A DNA stretch of 64,000 bases, taken from contig VWND01000011.1 in the NCBI GenBank assembly GCA_009599575.1, forward strand, positions 248,001 to 312,000, given 5' to 3'. Source of the stretch: Blumeriella jaapii. Its lineage: Eukaryota; Ascomycota; Leotiomycetes; Helotiales; Drepanopezizaceae. The position numbers were made by a program, and so were the translations under genes. This document shows, one piece after another, positions 57,619 through 64,000 of this stretch (position 1 is its first letter; each line of letters begins with the position of its first letter). Under the pieces are notes generated by a model. It was not told where the DNA came from and did no database searches. It saw only the letters and a list, made by a program, of their open reading frames with translations.

Positions 57619-60312
57619 CTATTCGTCGAGTTGTACGTAGTTGGCTGGGAAGAGGCCTGAGTGGCCGCGGAAATGGCCGAACCACCAGTCCTCGTCGGGG
57701 AATTCCTGTGCTGTCTGTTAGCATCGAGCAGAGCCGGGTGACTTGGAACGCAGAGTGTTCTCCCGTCTTGGGAGAAGAGGACAAGGAGCTTACAAGATCC
57801 GTAATAGTGGCTCCCTCCTCGAAGCTGAGCTCGTTGTCTTCGGCAGCCTCGTAGTCGTAGATAGCAGTCGCCGTGGGGCCGGAAGCCTGGGCGGGAGCAG
57901 CGGGCGCAGGTGCGGCGGGGACCGGCGCAGGAGCCTCCTCTTCCTCGTCCTCCACCAGCTCGACGTAGTTGCTGGGGAAGAGGCCGCTCTCGCCCCTGGA
58001 GTTCGTGCCCATCCACCAGTCCTCGTCGACCATCTCGATGTTGGTGACATACTCTCCCTCGATCAGCTCCAGCTCGTTGTCTTCAGCCTTCTCGTAGTCG
58101 TACGAGATCAAGGCTCGCTTGCCGCTGGCCTTCGAGTCTTGGTTCACGGCCAAGGTAGCAGCCGCTCCGAATGTAGCGGCTGCTACTGCTACGCCTGCCG
58201 TCCGCGCGGCATCGTGACCTGCTGGCTCGTGGCCGCCTGCGACGTCAGTCTTGACACCGCGCTCTAAGCTCGCGGGAATCGTACGGGGCGGGCTCAGTTC
58301 GGGAGGGGCTTGCATTTCAGGCTCCTTGGAACGAGCGACTGGCATAGCGATGCGCACAGGGGAGCTGTCGCGCTCAGGGCTAGGTGGTGTGGGACTGCGT
58401 TGGACGCGGGGAGGAGGTGGAATGTTAGGACCGCTGTGATCGTGCTCGTCGTCCTCGCCGGGGCGTGACCGAGTCGGCAATCCGGGCATCGGAACACCAC
58501 CACCTGGTCTGGTTGAGTTGTTGATAGGCGGTGCTTGAGGTGATTGGTCTCCGGTCCTTGAACTTGGGATGGTAGGTGCGCCCATTGGAGCTCCGCCCTT
58601 GAACCGATCGCGTATAGCACTGATACCTCCAGCTGGCGAACTTGGGGTTTGTTGTTCGTGCTCATCCTCGCCCGTTCTCTGCTGGCCAATGCTTCCCGTA
58701 CCAGATCTTCCAGTTGGGTTTGTAGCCACTGGAGCCCAACTCTTGCCTGAGTACCCGCTCTTCCACTCGCCGCCACCAGTTGTTTGGTTCGAAATAGGTG
58801 TAGTGGCACTTGGAGGTGCATCCCCGGCGCCACTGAGACCCCTCTGTCTTGCCTTCTTCTCAGCCCAGATTTGCGCAGGCGTCTTCCCACCTTCGTCCGC
58901 AAAGGTCCTGCTCGCCGCACCAACTGGAGCTGGCGTAGCGTTCGCTGGAGCTGATTGAAGACCAAATGCTCCAGGCGTAGGTGCCTTGGTTCCTGTGAAG
59001 TTGGTTGCACCCGAACCAAATTTGTTCGCGACTTTAGGCTTGGGCATCGATGTTAGTCTTTCTGATTGTACAAAGACAGAGGATCTGTCCGCAAGAGATT
59101 TAGGCTCTTCGCCGCTGTTGCTGTTACCATTGAAAGCGGGGGGTCCACCATCTGAGGGCTTCTGGGCTCGGGCTTTGATAGCTGCAATGTCCACCTTCCC
59201 AACCGGTTCGTATGCACCCTTCACGATGGTTGGCCGGTCGTCCTCGGTCTTCTGCGCTTGGGCGCGAATAGCAGCAATGTCAACCTTTCCAATTGGCTGA
59301 TAACCTCCTTTGACAACGTCTCCATTATCATTATGAGCTACCCGACCACTGCCGGAACGAGTGGCATCCGGATTTTGTTTAGTCAACTCTGCCATGCTGA
59401 CCTTGGTTGGCTTGTACGCGGATTCAACTTTCTCGAGCTGCGACCTTGTGACTGGCGGTGCATCTGCGCCCCATCCATCGCTGTCCACATTGGTATCATT
59501 ATACCCCGGTCGCGCCCGAGAGCCGGCGAGAGGATTAAAGCCCGAGTTCCCGCTGGATCGTGTGGGATTGAAGGCTGGCTTGGATGCGAGTGGTGGTGGT
59601 GGGCCGCTGGAGGACGGAGGAGGAGCGGCACTGCTATGTGAGTATTTTGCGCCCGAGGCATCAGACACTTTCTGGATGATGCTCTCTGGGGTGAGGTCGC
59701 GATCGGATCGGGCAGTAATTTGAACGTGGTAGCCCTGCAGTGTGATTAGGACCTCGATCAAATCCAAGAGCAGAGCAGGCACCTACATGAAGAATCTTAG
59801 ACACTGCCGCAAGATGGCTTGTAAAGTAGCCCTTGGTCCTCTCCGGAACCCCCTCTCCACACTGTGATCTGTCAGCCCCGGACCAACACGACACTCCTAA
59901 AATCGACCCTACTAACCCATCCTATCAAGACGAATTTTGGCAGCGTTGTGTTTGGGTCCTTGACTTTCACGAAAGCGAATTGAACTCGTCCTTCGGATAA
60001 GTCATCGATCAAGTCCAGCAGCTCCCCCTCTACCCATCAGTCAGCATGCGCAGGAAGAAAAGCCGAGGTCGGTTGGGGTCAAGCCATGTATATGATATAC
60101 CTACCTCCGGTGCTTTGGACCTTCAGGATGCTCTCTTTCCCCCCACTGTCCTGCTGGAAGGCATTGACTAGAGGGGCGGAAACGGAGAAGATTGCCCACT
60201 GGCCGTACGTTGAAGAGCTTGCCTGGGGGCCGGACGGCGCGGCGGAGTTGACCACGCCCTGGTAGGAGGATTTGATGGACGGCCCGTTGGTCGAGGTATT
60301 GAGGGAGGCCAT
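57619..60312 (-). CDS. ABP1: Actin-binding protein 1 (Abp1 / drebrin-like), ADF-H plus two SH3 domains
   Basis: An endocytic actin-patch adaptor that binds F-actin and activates the Arp2/3 complex. Five exons (60105-60312, 59917-60029, 59787-59861, 57794-59734, 57619-57705) give 807 aa in exact frame. The ADF-homology domain spans the first four exons (YGQWAIFSV, GELLDLIDDLSEGRVQFAFV, HGYHVQITARSD). A linker then carries three related 16-residue motifs of the form Y.P.GKVDIAAI(R/K)A (one diverged, YKPTKVSMAEL), followed by long Pro-rich SH3-ligand sequence. SH3-1 is ALISYDYEKAEDNELELIEGE..DEDWWMG..GLFPSNYVELVE. SH3-2 is AIYDYEAAEDNELSFEEGATITDL, split by the last intron, then DEDWWFGHFRGHSGLFPANYVQLDE. 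Reading through that intron would destroy SH3-2. It is divergent from the F-box-like gene. Confidence 0.95.
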
Positions 60313-61219
60313 GGAGGGCGGGGGAGGGCCGAAGACCAGGAGGTATAGCTGATGAGCTGATGTGGAGGGCTATCTTGCTATCTTGGTATCAAGATCTGTA
60401 GTCGTAGGGAGGGAGGGAGTATGTAGGTGGGGAGACAGGACTCTGCTTTGACTGGACTGGCGGTTTCTCGAGCCTCGCTCGCCCTGTGAACGTGAGATAG
60501 AACAATCAACCAATGTATGTATGTATTATGGCTGCGATCAAACTGTGTCTCTCTGTCTGGCTGCACACTAGTGGAATAAAAGGATGAGACAGACCAGCCA
60601 TCTCAAGGGCCCGGGCCCGGAACTACTATTTGCCCGGGCTCCACAAGTTTACTACCCCAACCTCCATCAAAACTCCACTCCCATTCATCCCCATCATTTA
60701 CAAATACATACCACAACATTCCCGTCCGCATCTGTTGTGCTTCTGTCTCTGTCCTTCAGTCTTTCTTCCTTCCTGGAGGCAAGGAAGGATACATACAATC
60801 CGTCGGTACGCCTCTCCTCGATTCAACTTTTCGCTTCCCGCTCTCGACATCCTTTCAGCACCTCTGTCTCTATGTTCCGCATCTCCATTGCCTCTATGTC
60901 TGTGTCTGATGCTGTATAGCAGCAGCTATATCATGCTACGCCGTTCCATTCTACCCATTCTTTGCTCGTCGCACGCGTTCGTGCAAGGACATGACATGAT
61001 ATAATCCAGCCTCCTTTTTTCATTCTGACGTTTCCCGAGGCTCCTCTGCCTGCCTCGCAGTTGCATATTGTCTCAACCTGTCGATTGTATTGAGGTCTTG
61101 AATCTCCATACAAAACTGCCTTGTTTGCTTGTTCTTATGTCCTATTGTTTCTATCTGGATTTCCATTCTCCGTGACACTTGCCAATCGCTTTCATCGCCC
61201 AACGCACGGAGAATCAGCC
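60313..61219. promoter_or_regulatory. Divergent intergenic region
   Basis: Upstream of both ABP1 (-) and the F-box-like gene (+). Long C/T-rich stretches at about 60725-60900 suit a plus-strand leader. A GGGCCCGGGCCCGG palindrome-like motif lies at 60608-60621. No gene is supported; the frames here are low-complexity. Confidence 0.45.
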
Positions 61220-64000
61220 ATGGACTTCTTAGACAGCGAAGGGTCGACGGACAGCTCAGACACATCCTCTTCGGCGGACTCGACATCTGCTGACTCCCGT
61301 GCGCAGACTCTCTTGAATCTGAGCCCGATCAAAGACATGGCGACTGCGATCGATGTGGACGACTCCGACTCCGACTCCGACATTTCCATGTCCGCCGAGA
61401 CCGAGGATGAGGAAGAGACAAGCCCCACGGCTTCTACCATACACGTGGACCCGACACCACAGGTTATGAACCAGGCCAAGGGATTGGAGCCATCCAGTCA
61501 GAAGTTAGAAGTATCCAAGAAGAGGAGGTTTTCTGCCGCCGCGGATCTTTCAAATGGCTCCCCTAAGGATGGGATAAGAAACGAGACGCGGAAACGCCTT
61601 AAGTTGGACGATGCGCCGCAAAGCTATCGGACTCCCGGGGGTTGTTTGCCAAGAGACAAATCTCTTTTGCCAGCGGAGATATGGCATCATGTCTTTACCT
61701 TCTGCCAGCCAAGGGTTTTGGGTCATTTGTTGCAAGTCAACAAGTCTTTTAACACCTACCTGGATCCCTCGTACTCAGGCCCTTCTTTCGACCCGTTATC
61801 GACGTCTAGTGTCCGTTCATTATCCCCGGACAGCATATGGCGTATCTCACGGCAGGCTTTCAACCCACGCAGCTTACCTGCTCCTCTCGTTGGAAGATCA
61901 GAATTGGATATGTGGAAGCTTGCATGCGGATCCACATGTCAATTTTGTGGAAAAACTAGACGAGAGCCTCGATCCCCTGCCAATCAACGACATCCTGGCC
62001 CAGGTGAAAATGGAGTTGCTCCGGTCTGGTCATTTGGTGTTCGTGCCTGTGGTCTATGCCTTCAGAAGAATTCTACAAAGGTTGGTCCCTCGGTTCGACA
62101 AAAGTAACGAACCAGCACAACTAATTATCATAGGAAATCGACTTGCTCCTCTCCTCCATTATTCCATCAACACTTATGGCTGCTTTACCATTCATCTTCC
62201 TTACAAATGAACTCCATGTACTTTCTACCGCGGCTTTGCAAAGTGGACAGCATCCTGCTTCCATCCAGATCACGAAACACTTTTCCAATCTCCAGATTGA
62301 TGAAATCAAGAAAGAATTCGACGACGTAAAAGCTATGGGATCTGCAACGGCTGAGGAATGGTTGAAGGGTTTAGATGGTCGGGGTAGGGACCGAAGGATT
62401 GACGCGGCTCGGTGGGAACTTTGGGACCTCGGCGGCGGTACTGGACGCCTGCGTGATGCACACAAGCAAAGGTTTACCACCACTCTTCCACATCCACCAT
62501 CTAAGCAATCGAAAAACGGCAGTCTACCAGCGCATCCTGGTCCAATCACTCAATTTTCGAGTCAACACCCACCCCCGTTATCGCAAACGGGGTTTGGTAA
62601 GGTTTCTTTCTTTAACGAATCCTCTTTCCTATTTCTATTTCTAGAATTGGTAAGTTTGTGTTAAAAAGACTAATCAATCAAATATGTGTAGTGGCCAAGC
62701 CCCCTGCTCACTTCGATTCACCGGCACAAAATGGGTTTGCAAATTTCCCATCTCGTACTCAGCCTCCGGGCAAATTCGAGAGAACGAAGGAGGAGGTTGC
62801 TGAACTTAAAGCAGCGCGGAGAGCTGACATCGAAAGACGTTGCTTGTCGCTTGATCCTCCAATAACTGCTGCAATTTTAGCTCACATGCCCTCATTTCAA
62901 GCTGCTATTCAGATCATACAACCCCTAGTTGACAGCTCCTGGGAAGTGTTAAAGCCAAGGTTGATTTCCCAACGGGAGGAAGCCGAACAGCGAGAGCAGG
63001 ATCGGCTCGCTCAGACCCGAGTGGTTCGGGAGCGTTTCGATGAACGTCGCTTTCCAGACTTGCCATCCAGGTCGGACTCCAAGGATGTGGCTGAACGAGA
63101 ATGGGACGATTTCCAAGCTCCTCTGCGAGCCCGAATTGCTTGTTATGCTGATGAGATCATCCGAGACGGCTGGAACGGAGGCGATAAGGTCTCCTACCAC
63201 ACAAGCCCGTTGTTTGCTGCAGAAGTCCTGATGTACGTCCGGAAGAGATTCTATGCCGAGGTTGCCAAGGATGAAGCGGCTTTTCGAGCTACGGGAAGAG
63301 AGCTCGACTCGGAGCCATCTAACGGACCTTCCTCTCGGAAGCTTATTCTGGAGAACATGAAGTGGGTATTCGATACCAAGATCAAGCCATACACCGAGCC
63401 ATACCGTAAGGAGCTTTTTCTTTGCAATGCTTGCGAGCATGTCAGTAAGTATTACGGGTTTGAGGGCGTGATCCAACACTACGCAGCCAAGCACACCAAG
63501 GCACTGAGTCTCGGAAGTATCGTGGTCCATTGGAAATCCGAATGGCCCGAGATACCTCCATTTAACCCGGATCCAAACAATATGGCCGCCAAGCCATACT
63601 TTTCAGCTGCGGCAAGCGTCAGTGTTCCCTACCCCGGCACTGGCTCTTCCACGCCACAAAACTATGGCTATGGTGGGTACCCTGCTTCAGTGTCTACAGC
63701 GATGCCGGGTCCCAATCCGCAGGTGTATCAAGAGAGTTCCGGTCCTGATTATGGCCATGCTCAGCAAGGCGACCAGTACCCAGGCCACCAAACCGGCTCC
63801 TACGCCCCGCCACCCCAGCCCTACCAAGACCCCTCTCAAGTATATCAGCCTCTGCAGTATTCTGCTGCGACCCAGCCGCCTGGCGTTCCGGGCTATAATG
63901 ATGTCCCTCAAAATCACTCTCAGAATGGCTATGGAACACAGTATCAACCTCCTCAGCCGGACATCTACGCACCTGCCAACCCAGGATCAATGTACTCCCC
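61220..64000 (+). CDS. F-box-like fungal protein, partial (runs off right edge)
   Basis: Exons 61220-62080, 62134-62596 and 62692 to past the window (introns 53 and 95 nt, branch sites CTAAT/CTAATC); at least 750 aa. An acidic Ser/Asp-rich N-terminus is followed by an F-box-like segment, LLPAEIWHHVFTFCQPRVLG..LQVNKSFNTYL (about 150-185), typical of SCF substrate adaptors. A short zinc-like CGSTCQFCGK..C..C cluster follows. Downstream is a large domain I recall as conserved in filamentous fungi but cannot name: SFQAAIQIIQPLVDSSWEVLKPRL, VQERFDERR-like coiled coil, GWNGGDKV, KELFLCNACEH and FEGVIQHYAAKH, a Cys/His arrangement that could bind zinc. The last visible 150 residues are Tyr/Pro/Gln/Gly-rich and disordered. 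Start chosen at MDFLDSEGS. Confidence 0.85.

Overview
The window is nuclear DNA of a filamentous ascomycete (Pezizomycotina, possibly Dothideomycetes; the class is a guess). Genes are compact and carry short introns, mostly about 45-130 nt, with GTAWGT-like donors and CTRAC/CTAAC branch sites. The families are typical of such fungi: AA9 LPMO, a CHS7-like chaperone, monothiol glutaredoxin, a CYSTM protein, an F-box-like protein. There are no bacterial-style operons. I rebuilt the exon joins by hand from splice signals and frame. Almost every multi-exon model closes exactly in frame, which is the main support for the coordinates.

Layout. 0-5 kb: an intron-bearing tRNA-Phe, then a divergent pair, a gamma-butyrobetaine/trimethyllysine dioxygenase-family enzyme (-) and a conserved unknown (+). 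5-16 kb: a gene-poor stretch whose only convincing genes are three secreted proteins, all on the minus strand: an AA9 LPMO, an alpha/beta hydrolase and a cutinase-fold protein that has lost its catalytic Ser and His. 16-24 kb: MINDY-type deubiquitinase (-), TRM6 (+) and ARPC3 (-). 24-30 kb: an unrecognised secreted, probably GPI-anchored two-repeat protein (-) and a DAO-type FAD oxidoreductase (+). 30-38 kb: a large WD40 protein (-), a small ABM-like protein (-) and a DCAF4-like WD40 protein (+). 38-49 kb: TFIIH subunit SSL1/p44 and a CHS7-like chitin synthase chaperone (both -), set in long tracts of simple repeats. 49-57 kb: MFS sugar transporter (+), CGFS glutaredoxin (-), CYSTM protein (+) and a Cys-rich nuclear-type protein (+). 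57-64 kb: Abp1 (-) and an F-box-like protein (+) that runs off the right edge.

Functional links. ARPC3 and Abp1 both belong to the Arp2/3 actin-patch machinery. MINDY, the DCAF4-like protein, the F-box-like protein and possibly the large WD40 protein point to ubiquitin signalling. The 6-13 kb trio points to plant or other polymer surfaces. Being adjacent does not show co-regulation.

Quality. TRM6 and SSL1 each need exactly one added base to restore a conserved reading frame. The large WD40 gene and the sugar-transporter N-terminus also show frame conflicts, the latter next to a C run. With a 49-A run and a 21-G run also present, consensus indels are at least as likely as real mutations.
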